Origin: Calvatia gigantea
Taxonomy: Eukaryota; Basidiomycota; Agaricomycetes; Agaricales; Lycoperdaceae
NCBI GenBank assembly: GCA_025093985.1
Contig: JACAAK010000001.1
Location: forward strand, 434,001-498,000
Length of the DNA: 64,000 nt
Direction: 5' to 3'
Below, piece after piece: positions 10,319 to 22,474 of the stretch. The first letter of the stretch is position 1. Every line of letters starts with the position of its first letter. The notes under the pieces are model-generated. The model saw only the letters and a list, made by a program, of their open reading frames with translations. It did not search any database and was not told where the DNA came from. The translations under genes were made by a program, and so were the position numbers.

Positions 10319-13257
10319 TCATGCGTATATATCACCCCTCTCAAGCCAGTCCAGCGCTGCTCTCGCGTTCTGCACGACCTCCTTATCGTCTTCCATTGCA
10401 GTCCCGTGTTGATACGCCGCAGAGTGTGGTTGATAAATTCCGGGAGTTGGATGATGAGCATGATAGATGCCCTGAGGGTGGTGATGATGCAAATGTGACG
10501 ATGACCCTGTCCAACCCATTCCTTGCACATGACCTCCACCTGCACTAGAACTCGCTGACGACCCCCAGTTCCTCCCGCCAGACGCCATACTCATCCCGAT
10601 TCCGCTCACCGGAGAGGCAATACTAACCGGTGACGACACCGGAACTGGAGACATTCCAGAGCTAGACCATTCACAAATATGACGAAGTGTCGAAGTGATA
10701 CCAGCCTCAATGATTGCTCGTCGGCCTTTCGGGTTATGTGCAAGTTGACGAATGCATGATGTCGCGGGTTTCTTGACGTCTGATTTACCCTCGGCCAGAC
10801 ATGTTCGGAGGTTGGTGAGTAGGCTGGGATACGATGCAATCTGGCTCTGTTGTGACTCGCTGCCGTTGATTAAGTTTGCCAGTAGGAAAATGGCCTGGGG
10901 AAAAATTAGGCACTGCGCAACTGATTAACCTGTCAGTACTTGCCTGGAGGGCGACGTCATCAGACGAGGGCGTCAAGGCTTTCGTGATATAACCCAAAAT
11001 AACCTCAGGAGCGATGCTCTTGAATACCAGATCGATGCCCTCCGGTGATTCCGCAACGTTTCTCAGGATATTGTAGGCTTGTTCCTGGACGTCCATAGAG
11101 CTCTCTTGTAGATATCTATCAAATCATATCAGAAGTGGTTCAATCACAATAGAAAGGGGCATACTCGACTATGCGATCCCACCCAAGTTGGCGCATGACG
11201 CTTCGTTTGGTTTCCGAGGTTGACTTTCGCAGCAGGTTCTTCACTGCCCACAACGCATTCAGCTTGATCGCTGGGTCACCGACTTGTAGTAACTCTGTTA
11301 GTCGATCCATGAGGCCCTGCTCCAAATATATCTGGTGAATCGTGAGTGTAAGGTTAGAGGAAGGGCGAAGTCTGGATACATACCGGTCGTAAGGGTGAAA
11401 AGTCAATGACGATGTTACACACAGCTGACAAGGCGGCATTTGTCACATTCACGTCTTCCTCGCGTTTCTTGAATATGGAGAATATCGTCATCCCCAGACC
11501 GCTATCGATAATATTCGTTCTCAGGACCATTACTGCTCGGCTAAGTGCGCGAACACACTGAGCGGCAGCATAACGGACACCGACGTGTTTGTGGAAGATG
11601 CAGGAGTGTATAATCGGAATTAAATGGAGTTCATCTGTGACGGTTCGTCGGATCTCGTTGTCAAACAAAGATATAGCAGCAATAGCAACTAGCGCCGACT
11701 ATGCAGCCACATGAGTATCTCCCAAACTAAACCTCATGAGTAAGCCTTACCTCGCGCAAAAGTGAGGTGCTTTCTGCTTCGTCTTCGCCCCACTCTGTCT
11801 TATTCTCCTCTGGAGTAAGCTCCTGAACCACAGTTACTAGCCTCTCCAAGGACCCTCTATCAAACGCAGCACTACACAGAGTAGAGTCATCAGTAATCAA
11901 ATGGTCTGAGAAGGCCTCATCAGATGGGTTCAAAGAAATCGACTGAGAACGCACAGAGAATGAAACAGGCCTTGGTTCGACGGGACGGCGTCTCCGTCGA
12001 TGGCGTTGCGATCATAATGTTGACAAAGTTGATGACAGCTCGGATACATGATTCATCAATCGGGTAGGTGTTGTTGGGCGTGCTACCTCGTATGATGTTC
12101 GTTGTACTATGTGTGTCAGTCTCACGCTGCATCTAACAATCAAGGAGGCTTACCATAGAGCTGCAGCGAGTTGGGTATCGATATGTCGCGACTTAATAAG
12201 AGGAATTAAGGTAGAGAAGATAGGAGGTTCTAATAAGGACTTGAGCCGAAGTGGCAGATTCTGAACGGAGGTAACGCACGATCCCGATCTGGTCTCGTAA
12301 GAATAGTCGCAACTGCAGCGTTATCCTTCGACAGGGCAGCTAAGGCGAGAAGTGCAGCTTCTTGAAGCTGTTTGAATTAGTAATGAGAGGTGGCATACAC
12401 AACAGGCCCACCTTACTATCACGGGCACCAAGGAAGGCAACCAAGTGTCGTGCAAGCCAGCCCCCTTGTCGTGAGGGGCCATTGACATTGACAACTGAAG
12501 TCTTCTCCCATCCTCTCCGAGACGTCTTTGCTTCTTTCAATCGGTCATCACGGGGAAGCCATTCCGATAAAGTTTTACGATGCTCGGGTATCCGAACACC
12601 GAACGCGATGATCTGAGCTATCGAAGTGCTGATTTGCGACGATGAGTCGGTAAGGAGAGGAAGGTATATGTCCAATGATTCAACCTTGGGATTAGTACAA
12701 CATAAGTGAAGCCTAAAATGTCACCATGAGTACTTACCTGGAAAAGGTAGTTCAAACTATCCTTCACCTTGCCTCGAATTTTGGATTGGGTCGTCTTCAG
12801 CCCCCATTGTGATGGGCCCGCGACATCCGCCATTGCAATTGTCAGAGACCTGAAGCCTCGAATTATAGCAGAACGAAGAGCAGTAGAGTCTGTAGTTTGA
12901 AGATAGGATATGGCGACGAGGAAAGCATGGGGTGCTTCGCGGTCAAGCAATGTCGATAAAGCTTCTTCTGAGCTAGCCAAGGACGCGATGACATGGGCAG
13001 CTTCTATTCGTATTGAGTCGTCTTGCTCTCGGAAACTCGTGCCATGCGGGTCACGGTATGTGGAGTGAGTAGGTGGTGGATTCAGGCATGCAATCAAGCT
13101 ATCGGCCGATAAGCATAACTACTGCTGAGGCAGAGTAGTTCTCGTACGTTTGGATTAATAGAACGTCCTGGGCCAGCTGTTTCTTCGCTGACGGGTTCCC
13201 AATGACAGAATTTTTGACTTTCTTGAGACTGGCGACATTGACTGGTACGACCGTCAT
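10319..13257 (-). CDS. Armadillo-repeat protein, ARMC8/Vid28 (GID complex subunit 5) homologue
   Basis: Helical armadillo-repeat protein; the family member ARMC8/Vid28/Gid5 is a scaffold of the GID/CTLH ubiquitin ligase, which in yeast degrades gluconeogenic enzymes. The ATG at 13257 starts MTVVPVNVASLKKVKNSVIG, followed by repeats such as IRIEAAHVIASLASSEEAL, GVRYAAAQCVRALSRAVMVL, KLNALWAVKNLLRKSTSE and DVQEQAYNILRNVAESPEGI. The last is the C-terminal ARM segment typical of the family. The product is about 750-800 residues over roughly a dozen exons. It ends in a low-complexity Ser/Gly/His tail (HLHHHHPQGIYHAHH) and LDWLERGDIYA before the TGA at 10319-10321. The family call rests on overall repeat pattern, length and C-terminal block. 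Another ARM-repeat scaffold is the main alternative. Confidence 0.8.
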
Positions 13258-13691
13258 GACGGTGGGGAGCTGTGTAAAGTGACTGAAGTAACCGATTCTG
13301 AGGCGCTCAAGGGATTTGACCGTGAGAACCTTCGCGGCGGACCCCGGACGGCGTCGCGGAAAGAAAGGGAAGTGGCAAAAAAAAATTCCGGATTGGAGGT
13401 TCTGAGAGTCAATGTACACGGCATCCCCACTCTTTTAACGACCGGAATTTCAGACCCGGTATTCTATTGTCCTGCTCCCCGGTTAAGCAGGACCACAAGG
13501 ACATCTGGTTTTCTCATTATCATCGAGAAACGCTCCGGTGAGCAGTGTACCTCGAGCTACTAAGAGAGCAGCATCCGTGGAAATGCTCGATAAATTGACA
13601 GAGCTACTGATATTAGTGAACACAAGGTATAGTTCGTCCATGGACAATAAAGACGATCGTGTGTCCCATCTAATCAAACCTCTCTTCAGTT
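13258..13691. other. Intergenic region between P450-1 and the ARM-repeat gene
   Basis: Both flanking genes are on the minus strand, so this stretch holds the promoter of the ARM-repeat gene and the 3' flank of P450-1. Short open frames on both strands show no recognisable motif. No clear TATA element was seen. Confidence 0.4.
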
Positions 13692-15804
13692 TCAAATGGT
13701 TTCGTATCCCATATATTCCTTGAGTAAACCCTCCACGTCCTTTCCTTTGCGAGGCATCAACCTACATTTGAAGGGCAAAGGCGCACTGTAGAGGTTTCGG
13801 CAAATTCAATCAGAACCCCTTGACAATGAGAATGAACGGGAGCACTGACCTGGCTACGGCATCAGCTTTGAATTCTGGTACAACCTTGATAGGCCTTTTC
13901 TCAGCATCGAGTGCAGGTACTATGTCATACATGCTCAGGATCGAGACAGCAGCAGTGTAGAGCATAGCCAATCCAACGTGCGATCCCGGACAGACCCTAC
14001 CAAAAACTAAATAAAGGATATCACTGCCACTAGAATAGGAGTGCATACCTCCTGCCGAAACCGAAGGTGGCAAAAACCTCAGGGTCGGGGATATGTGTGT
14101 TAAGAACACCCTCCCTCAAGAATCTCTCGGGGTTAAACACTTTGGGATTGGGGAAGAGTTGTTCGTCATGAAGCATGGCACTGGCGACGGCGTTAAAAAT
14201 TCGCGCAAAGAACACTCAATCAAACCGACTTACTAGGCGTTAGCCTGAAGGGTACAACCTTTCGGAATCGTAAAACCCTCGTATACGTCGTCCTCGGTGA
14301 CGAGATGCGGTACCCCCAAAGGAACAACCGGATTCCAGCTAATAATTTCAGGTTCGCATAACTGCATAGCATTTTTGAGACTGGATCTCACCGTAAGATT
14401 TCCTTGATGACGGCAGACAGATACGGTAGATTTGGCAAATCCGTAGAATCGGGGAGTCGATTGGCTCCGACAACCAAGTCGATTTCTTGCTGAGCTTTAC
14501 GTTGGACGTCAGGATATACAAGCATTGCGAGAATGAAGGTCTCCGTCGGTGTGATAGTCGCCTCGAATGCAACTAGTATGGATTTCCATAAGAGACGCGA
14601 ATGGAGATAGGGATAAGATATCCCTTACCGTTAAAGATTTGTAGTCCGATTTGTTTGACGCGTAGAGCCTGAGCCTCATAGTCCGGCCCATCTTGATGCC
14701 GTTTCAGGCTTTCAGACACGAAGGATGGTTTGGCAGTCCCGTCGTTCTGCAAAAGGTGTTATGTTACGTAAAGTTGTGGCAGAATGCCATACCATCCTCA
14801 TTAATGCAGCCTGATAGGGACCCTCAGTCAGCTGGAACAATTGATCCCGTATCCTATGTGCTATCCTCTTGAATCCAGCGCCAGGCATCCACTTCGGGAC
14901 GTGCTGCAATGAGGGAATCAGGTTGACAAGATATTTTCCTGGGGCTGCAGTTATGTTCGCATCATCAAGGGCCTCTGCAGAGAATTTGATCAAGGGATCG
15001 TCGTTTCGTTGAATCGGAATGCCGTAGGTTAATGAAAGGGAAAGGCCTCCAATATAGCTGGAGACATAAATTGGGGTTGGTAATATGACTTTCACCAGTT
15101 GCTAGGGGCTCACCTCCTGAGATGCTCGAAAATACCTTCAGGTGATTCGAGGATGTTTGGTAGAAGCCCTTTCCGAGCAAACTCGATCGCTCTGTCCTGA
15201 ATCATGTCCGTATTTTGCAAGGAGAAATGCTGTGTAAAGATTCGCCGGTGATTCCTCCACTCCTCGCCATAGGGCATACATCCGAAAAGGGTCTTGATTC
15301 CCATCCTTGAGGTTGTTGAGTCAAACTCACCATAAACCGAGAGAAAAGCAAGATGAACGTACACATCAGTAAGCATCCTTAATTGAGGGCTGGTAGACAC
15401 GTTGATTGGATTAAATGTTGAGAACATTATCCTGACTATTAACGGACGTACCGACTCGAATACAGAACCGATCGTTTCTCAAGAAGTTCCCGAGCCGTCT
15501 GGAAGTCATTAATAATGATATATGGATTGCCAAACACATCATAGTAAACGAGCTTTGAGCCTTTAAACCCCGTTCTTGAGCTAGGTGCATGATATATAGG
15601 GGTGTATCCGCTCACCGAGTCGTTCGCCCAGCTCCTTATAAACAACTGAGGCAGACTTGAATGGGATTGAAAGTGCACTGCCAACAATCGGCCAACGCGT
15701 AGGGCCTGGAGGAAGGGCCAGGGACTTGCGACGATAGCGGTAGATAGTGTATGTGACAGCACAAGCGCAAAGAAGTAGGATATCCCGCAGGGCGAGGATA
15801 GTCA
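13692..15804 (-). CDS. Cytochrome P450 (copy 1), membrane-anchored monooxygenase
   Basis: Heme-thiolate monooxygenase, anchored in the ER by an N-terminal helix. The ATG at 15804 gives MTILALRDILLLCACAV, then the proline hinge LPPGPTRWPIVG. An upstream in-frame ATG at 15892 is possible, but the sister genes start at the xxLRD motif. Other landmarks are the helix C block PYGEEWRNHRRIF, an I-helix region with FEATITPTETF, ExxR as KEIL plus R across an intron, the PERF motif NPERFL, and a heme loop FGFGRR/VCPGSHVG. The intron splits the heme loop just before the Cys codon (13990-13992). The C-terminus is PRKGKDVEGLLKEYMGYETI. About ten exons. It is closely similar to P450-2 and P450-3 in exon layout. 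Substrate unknown; families of this kind in basidiomycetes are often labelled O-methylsterigmatocystin-oxidoreductase-like, which says little about function. Confidence 0.9.
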
Positions 15805-16079
15805 TCGTGAGGGTGTCGTCGCCAACTTGCTGTGGGAATGCGGGGTCGCTTGAACGAGGAAGCAAGCGATCTGCCGAAATAGCGGTTGCCATCCAATGAA
15901 AGCCTGTGAAATCTTCTCGTAAGCATCATCGTCCAATTAAAATAAACCTGCTGATGCTTCCGATCAGCGCCACAAATATCCAGTGTTGGAAGAATAGCCA
16001 CTGAGGCGACTCTCAGTTTAGAGATGAAGTTGAACACGCTCCTTCAATGTATGAACCCACCACAGAGTTGCTGAACCCT

Positions 16080-16318
16080 CTAAGTTATAAATCGAATCAG
16101 TCGGTTTTTGAGGTGGATAACAGGCGTCACCAAAGTACACATCTTCGCATAGCGGCCTCGCGCTACCCTCACACTAGTCAAGATTTTTTTGGGGATGAAC
16201 CCGAAGTCATACAAGAGTAGACTGCGTTCTGGAATTATGGTGGACAGAGAGTTCCAGTGCTGGTGACTCAAGTCAAGGACTTGTTTCAGTGAGGAATCAA
16301 CCACTTCTGTTACCATCA
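16080..16318 (-). pseudogene. Truncated F-box gene relic (duplicate of 17811-19327)
   Basis: The minus strand reads SHQHWNSLSTIIPERSLLLY followed by DFGFIPKKILTSV. This aligns with the start of the intact neighbour (SHQHWNYLPTMVQEIDLPSH followed by DLEFIPEEIMTRIVE). The start ATG of the intact gene is ATA here, and homology fades soon after the first part of the F-box. The rest of the gene is missing. Its position beside FKBP copy A mirrors the intact F-box/FKBP pair to the right. Confidence 0.75.
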
Positions 16319-16503
16319 TGTGGTCGAGCATGGGAGCGGTGAGGCCGGAAGCCACATAGGGCCAAGGATGGTAAAGGGATGTCCAACATTTACCAAAGCT
16401 TCAGCGGTTCAGTAGACATCAACACCACACTATCCAATCGCATTGAACTTTACACACGTCGTTACACAAGGTAGAGGCATCCCAGATCTCAGAGTTCCTA
16501 ACG

Positions 16504-17150
16504 TTAAGCTTCGGGAGTCAAACCAACAAGCTCGACATCAAATGCGAGATTATAATTTAGAGGTATGGTCATGCCGCCAGCCCCGCGGGAGCCTGATAAA
16601 ACTTGTCAGACTGGCCTCGAACCATAGAAGAATGATGTTGTACGCACCCAAAGCCAACTTAGTAGGAACAATGAGTCTCCGTTTCTCACCGAGGCACATG
16701 CCTTGGAGACCTTGGTCCAAACCTGCGGTGACATCGCCAGCACCGACTACGAAGCAAACACGTCAATTCCAGGTGAGAGAGAACAATTTGAAGGAAAACT
16801 TACGCCACAGAGAAAGTGGCTGTTTATGATCAGCGCTTCGGGTAAAGTAGCATGTTCGTTTCTTTCGTCTAATAGCAGGAGTGCACGGTCCACCTTGAGT
16901 CGAATTTTGCACCCGTGGAGTACAAAATTCCAATCTGCGTGTGATACGCCCCTTCAGGCTTGAGCATTCTGTCGAGGAACGGGTTTACCCATATATTCTA
17001 CGCGGAGTGAGTCTCCGGTTTTTGCCTGGTTTGGGCACGACGGAGGTTTGGAAATGGTTTGAATGACGAGGTTCTGGGGGGAGGATCCGCCCCAAGGACG
17101 GGAGGCACGATAGCAAGGAGGAGATAAGGGAGCAAGTTCAACAGTTGCAT
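16504..17150 (-). pseudogene. FKBP-type prolyl isomerase, decayed copy A
   Basis: Secretory FKBP relic. The ATG at 17150 gives a signal peptide, MQLLNLLPYLLLAIVPPVLG. The frame then shifts at a C run (about 17085) before NLVIQTISKPPSCPNQAKTG. The active-site stretch that reads [13 protein letters not shown] in copy B is [13 protein letters not shown] here, so the Trp that floors the FKBP pocket is Leu. The last exon reads [20 protein letters not shown] and then [11 protein letters not shown] stop at 16504-16506 removes the REEL-type tail found in copy B. Substitutions in the active site plus the early stop argue for real decay rather than sequencing error. Confidence 0.8.
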
Positions 17151-17810
17151 GATAATTGTTGGCCGACAAAAGCAAGGTTTCTGGGTCAGTACGCGGCAAG
17201 TCGTCGTCAGATTTAAGGCCTTCAAATAATCCGCCTAGATTGTGTTTGGTTAGTCTTGACCGTAGGGGAGGCAGGAGAAACCATAGAGGACTGAACTGAA
17301 GATCAAGAAACTACAGTTGAGTCCGTCTTCACTGGTAGCTATCAAAACTGATGGTCTGTCATACCTTGTAGGTTTGGGCCGTGATCAAGTCGGTCAGCGG
17401 GAAACATGACTAAAAAAAGTAACAAATTGCTGAACCTAAAACTGGTAGCTCTACCAGCCTTGAATAGTGCCCTATAAGTGCTAGTGTTTGATATACTACG
17501 TCTAAAACTCCCCTTTGTCCCCAGAGGAATAGTTGTCCTGTAATTGCCAGAGATGCGTTCTGAATATTCGTTAGAGCATAATGTCCTGATACGGTGCAAC
17601 GACAATTCCATGCCCGAGTGTTGCATGTTGTCCAACGAAGGAGAATTTACTAGACATAGTCAGTTTTCTTTTCAGTAGCTTTCAGCTAACGGCTGATACT
17701 CAGACACAATCTCGAGGCGTAGGGACCTTGTCTTATTGGCATTAATGAGTCGAAAAACGGGTTAAATATGGTAGCCGTGTTTCAAACTAATACAGATCGA
17801 ATTTATTCCC
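17151..17810. other. Junction between the two duplicated units, no gene seen
   Basis: The left part is the upstream region of FKBP copy A and retains faint similarity to the upstream region of copy B. The right part is the 3' flank of the F-box gene. Short open frames are not convincing. Confidence 0.4.
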
Positions 17811-19327
17811 TCACAAAACATCAGAAACGCAAATCCTCCAGAAGTTATCCAGACAAACTATCTTCCCGGAGAACAAACTCATCTGCAAAGAGGAACTAAG
17901 CCCCATACCCCGAAGACCTCGCTGTGAAATGCCAGGCAGTTCTCCGTCATCGTCGTCCCCGGGCCAGGCATAACGAACGAAAAACAATGACTCCTCGCCG
18001 CCCAACAATCCATGATTGTAGGAGAAGTGAGGTTTAATGGAAGATTTTGGAAGTACCCATAACGGCCATTTCATTAACGAGCACCTTGTGACCTCCTGGT
18101 CTCCCAAGGCGGCCTCTTTGCTTAAAATGAGGCCCCAGACTCCTCGGTCGTCCCAACAAATAAACCGGTCGTCCCTGGCACAGACGGTTGAGTGGAAAGT
18201 ACTTCGGTGTGTTATGGCGTCATTGAAGTGAGCGAGGGGAACGGTGAGTTTGGAATTCATCATAGAAACCCCTTCTAATACTTGTGAATGGTCGAAGACA
18301 CTAATGTCTTGACCCCTTGAGAGTATTCGGTCGTTGGGGAGCAATTGAAGGGTATTCTAAATCAACGTTGTTAGCCGTCTTACCGCGAGAACAACAAGAA
18401 AGAATGACTTACAGACAGGAACAATGCTGTTCGATCATAAACGAGGGATTTGCTTGAATATCGCAGCTCGGCCTGGCTCTTCCTCCAGTCTATGATGGCG
18501 ATACTGGCTTCTCCTTCCTTGCCTGTTGGACCACTGTTAAAGGCAACATATGAGCCGAGAAGCGAAATAGATTCGCAGGCCGTCATAAGCATAGGCGACA
18601 GTGCCGGGAGGTGAAATAAATGTTCGGCTCGTAGGCCAAGCGATTTGTGGTGGTCATCCAGTACTAGGGTACCGTGCCAGATGTCTATAAAAGTCGGACC
18701 TTGAGTTGTCGAGAACAGAGTAGAACAAACGGCTATGTTGAACGAAAGCACAGGTGATACCCAATCTTCATCCACAGACATGACGACTACACGGGACGGA
18801 CGATCAGGGAAGTCGAGTGCGGGTATGAGAGGAATAAGCTCGGAAGGTCCCGTGTTGAGATTGGAATAGGAGACCTCTCCGGAGCAGTCGCAGCATAGTA
18901 GCCACCGACCTCCTCGAAGTAGATGTATTTGGTTGAGTGGCTCTGGTGGCGTGAACCGTGTTTGTTCCAGATCAGACGTATTCTTCAGCCAAGCGCGTTC
19001 GACCCTCTTCCAATGCAAGAATAAGTTGCTCAAGTTCTCCACTCGTATAAAACTCGACCGGTTTCTCCAGAACACTGAGCGACGGAAATGCTTTCTGTTG
19101 GTGACTTGCGATGAGACCGGCCCAAACAGATTTGGCGGTCGAGGTATAAAATAAGCGCTTGCAAGTCTAATGAGGGTGATCAGCGGGATTGATTGACGAA
19201 TATAGAGTCCAATTACCAGCCGAATTCGCAGGACGTCCTTCCAATCGAGGCATTCCACTATTCTAGTCATGATTTCTTCAGGGATGAATTCGAGGTCATG
19301 CGAGGGTAAGTCGATTTCTTGAACCAT
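17811..19327 (-). CDS. F-box protein, agaricomycete type
   Basis: Probable substrate receptor of an SCF ubiquitin ligase. The ATG at 19327 gives MVQEIDLPSHDLEF and an F-box core IPEEIMTRIVECLDWKDVLR. An intron (about 19220-19166) follows, then TCKRLFYTSTAKSVW. The middle holds GGRWLLCCD and beta-propeller-like strands (SGEVSYSNL, TFIDIWHGTLVLD), as in the large F-box families of mushrooms. The second intron lies at about 18408-18345, and the last exon ends DNFWRICVSDVL. At about 19014-19019 the frame moves by +1: one reading gives ELEQLIL and the other HWKRVERAWLKN, joined cleanly if one G is dropped. I treat that as a probable sequence error. Target unknown. Confidence 0.75.
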
Positions 19328-19575
19328 GGTAGGCAGATAGTTCCAGTGCTGGTGGCTCAAGCTAAGCTATGGGTTCATTTAGTTTAGGCAATCATGTGAT
19401 CGAACATGGAAGCCTTGAGGCCTTGAGGAGGCCCTAAGGCATGAGGCCACATAGGGCCAAGGATGGAAGGGAAATGTCCTAAATTAGGATAGATTTGCCG
19501 AAGCTTCAGCAGACATTAACCACTTCAAACAGCTAATCATATTAAATATGTATGTCGTTACATGGCAGAGGTATC

Positions 19576-20233
19576 TCAGAGTTCTTCGCGTGGAGCCTGA
19601 GGGGTCAAGCCAACAAGCTCGACATCAAACACGAGAGCAGAATTGGCGGGGATAACATCGCCGAATCCGCGAGAGCCTGACAGCGCTCATCAGACTGAGT
19701 TCAGAAAATGGAAGGATGATGTTATACGCACCATAAGCCTTCTTAGCGGGAATAGTGAGCTTCCGTTTCTCATTGAGGCACATGCCTTGGAGACCTTCGT
19801 CCCAGCCCTTGATGACCTGGCCAACACCAACTAGGAAGTACACGTCAAAATTTCGGACGCAAGAGAACGCTATAAAAGAAAACCTACGCGTCAGAGGAAG
19901 TGGCGAATTGCGGTCATGGCTGTTAAGAAATTCACATGTTCAGTTCCTTTCATGAAAGTAGGGGGAACATGGCGTACCTTGAGTCGAATTTTTTGCCATT
20001 GGAAAACAAAGTTCCAGTCTGCGAGTGACATACGCCTGTCAGACTTGAGAATTCCGTCGAGAACGGAGAATACGCACGTAATGCACTTGGATTGAGTCCC
20101 CAGTCTTTGCTTCGTTTGGGCAAGACTCTGGCTTGTATGTGGTTTCGATGACCAGCTCCTCAGGAGATTCCTTCGCGAGAACAGGAAGCACGACGGCAAG
20201 AAGGAAACAAGGGAGCCAGTTTAACAGTTGCAT
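19576..20233 (-). CDS. Secretory FKBP-type peptidyl-prolyl isomerase, copy B (FKBP2-like)
   Basis: Prolyl cis-trans isomerase of the ER lumen. The ATG at 20233 encodes a signal peptide ([20 protein letters not shown]), then [16 protein letters not shown]. After an intron ending CTCGCAG comes [13 protein letters not shown], giving the FKBP VHYTG core. The third part carries [20 protein letters not shown] with the pocket Trp, then [13 protein letters not shown]. The last exon is [20 protein letters not shown], then [12 protein letters not shown]. The C-terminal REEL resembles the RTEL/HEEL/HDEL ER-retrieval signals of the FKBP2/FKBP13 family. The short segment between FDS and GVGQ (around 19840-19960) is poorly conserved, and its exon borders are unsure. 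Confidence 0.82.
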
Positions 20234-20437
20234 GGTAGCCGTAGGTCGTCAAAAGCAGGATTTTTGTGGGACGACGTGGTGAATCCGAGTAACGTGTTTA
20301 TGTTCTTACTCAGAATAGCCCTGACTGTGGGGAACGGTGAGGTAAGCATGTAGCAATCTCCTACTCATTTGAGCAATGTATGTAATCGGCACGCATTCGG
20401 CTGAGTAAGTTGAGACGGGAAAATCCGGTGAAGACCC

Positions 20438-20683
20438 ATGGCCGAAGAGACAAGAACTGTACAGCTTCAGCATTCGGACTTCAACCTTATCCTAACCGAT
20501 CCGAGCGCCGCCCAACAACACCCCGATACCATCCCGCCGACCAACGACCACGACCATGGTGAGGAGCTCCCTAATACGCCTGAATCCCATGATGAACATA
20601 TGAATCTGCGTAGCCTTCGCAAAAGACCTTCCGTGTCAAGCAAAAGCTCGCCAAGGCCGGCCGCCAGAATAGGTGTGTTCTGA
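20438..20683 (+). CDS. Hypothetical protein, probable first exon only
   Basis: The ATG at 20438 starts an acidic, Ser/Pro-rich coding-like stretch (MAEETRTVQLQHSDFNLIL, then DHDHGEELPNTPESHDEH and RSLRKRPSVSSKSSPRP). A donor-like GTGTGTTC follows at about 20673. Further exons were not identified with confidence; frames near 20740-20820 and 21080-21240 look coding-like. It could be the disordered N-terminus of a membrane or nuclear protein. No function is assigned. Confidence 0.35.
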   Translation: MAEETRTVQLQHSDFNLILTDPSAAQQHPDTIPPTNDHDHGEELPNTPESHDEHMNLRSLRKRPSVSSKSSPRPAARIGVF

Positions 20684-22474
20684 TTTTACGAGTCCATCTT
20701 GAAATGCGCGAGAGCCTGACCCAACATTGCTAGACCAATTCCCCAATGGTTCCGTCTCAAGTCCGATACCAAAATCCAAGTCCGTTCTTTCACTTACTCC
20801 CCGCAAACGGACCACTCATAAATTTCAATGTGACTTGATTAGTACAACGCCAAGCGCCGCCACTGGCGAAGGACAAAGTTGAACATTTAATCCCTCCTCG
20901 TACATGTGGCTTGTTTGGCTTGGTCGAGTGGATGTGGACGAAGGATGTCGGAAGGAGAGAGCATGGCGAACCTCGCCAGACCCGCGCGTCAAAACGTATA
21001 TCATTCGCTTTCTTATTGTTTCTTCGCATGCACCTATGAGACAACACATATGCACCATACACTCAGATGCCCACACAACCACCCGCCACTTTCAAGATCG
21101 TTCCCTTGGAATTGTTGTTCAGATTCCGGAGACTTGTTGTCGATACCTCCAAGGGGATCCGAGGACGGAATCTGGGCCATACCACTCCCGAGCTCGGGGT
21201 CTACACAGGCTGAACCAACGAACACTTTCCATTGCGGGCACTCAAATATTGAAGAAGTATTGATTCAAGTTTCGCGCCAAATTTTAAAACCATTGCACGT
21301 TGTCTCTGAAGTCCATCTGGTTTGTGGCAGCTCATAAATGATCGACGGGAAGACAGGACCTCCAACGAGCAGAGCCTAAATTGAAACAAAGACACTTACT
21401 CCAAAATCTACAGAGAACACCAGCCTCCAACCTCGGAGTGTAAATAAGATCGCTAATGGGATTTTGACTGCTTCCATACGCCGGGCTCCTGCAGCCCCTC
21501 CGGATTGGATCAACTGAAGTATATCAGTCCCGTCCGGGCTTCTCGTAACGAGACAGAGGCTTAGTGGGGTGTTCAACGTTGTGCCCACAACTTGATTTGT
21601 TATGGCACTCAGCATCCCGCAGGGGGGATCCGGGAATATCCCCGCAACTTCTAGTATTCAACTTATTCAATTGTAGGCATTGGAGGAGTCTAAGTCGTCA
21701 GATCCATGAGGCGGACGAAGTGCGACAGCTCGTCGTAAAGTCCGGAAGCCAAAGCACAATCACCAGCTTGAATTGCTGGATCATGGTACAATTTCTCCAG
21801 TTGAATTGGACATCCGCATGAGTGAGGCGTGGTTTTCACTTGCATCGGTCATACCGCGCTTTGTCCCGCTGGGATCAGAACGGGGTTCGTGTTTACATGG
21901 GCACAACCAAAGTCCTGGTTTATATTGTTGTTATAAATTGTTGTCAGAAACGAAGATGCACCAGATATCAGCGTCTTGAATTTAGGGATTTGGCGCACTT
22001 GACAGAATAAAATATGTGTGCAGGTGCAAAGCGCTCAAACATATTAAATCTTGATTTATTCCCACGTGCCTGAACACACCCCTGGTGCGCCACGACGCAA
22101 CAAGTTTGCCACGACCGTCCACTTCGTCCATTGTCTCCGTCTCCCCTGTCCTGCTTATCGGGATTTAGTTCTCGAGTCTTTTTGAACGCAAGGTACGACT
22201 AACCCATATATCCTCTCATACACCCAATTGAACACGAGAAAATCTCGCCTGACTCACAGGGGTTAGATTTTTGCTTTAGAGTGCCAAACCCAAGGGATAC
22301 ACTTTCAAACAGTGATACTCACTGCACACCCCTACCTTGAACGCAAATTTCATTTTCTTAAAGGCCGTTTGAGAGATTTCTCGAGAAAAGCCGCATTCGT
22401 GGGCCACGTCAAGTTTTACAAATTTAGAAACCCGTTTACGCATCCAGCTAAACGCGAGAAGCGAGAACCAAAGC
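20684..22474. other. Region with scattered open frames, no recognised gene
   Basis: It may contain further exons of the gene starting at 20438 on the plus strand. A minus-strand open frame at 21376-21615 (MLSAITNQVVGTTLNTPLSL at its start) and plus-strand frames near 21560-22010 show no known motif. The right end is the promoter side of the GET1 gene. Confidence 0.35.

Larger units (their letters stand above)
16080..20300. repeat. Tandem segmental duplication: F-box + FKBP, two units
   Basis: Unit A (about 16080-17200) and unit B (about 17811-20290) have the same order and orientation: F-box gene, then FKBP, both on the minus strand. The non-coding spacer also matches, for example GCCACATAGGGCCAAGGATGG at 16350-16372 and again at 19450-19470. 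The stretch around GTCGTTACA before the FKBP 3' ends matches too. Unit A has lost most of the F-box gene. The duplication therefore includes intergenic DNA and is not retroposition. Confidence 0.8.
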
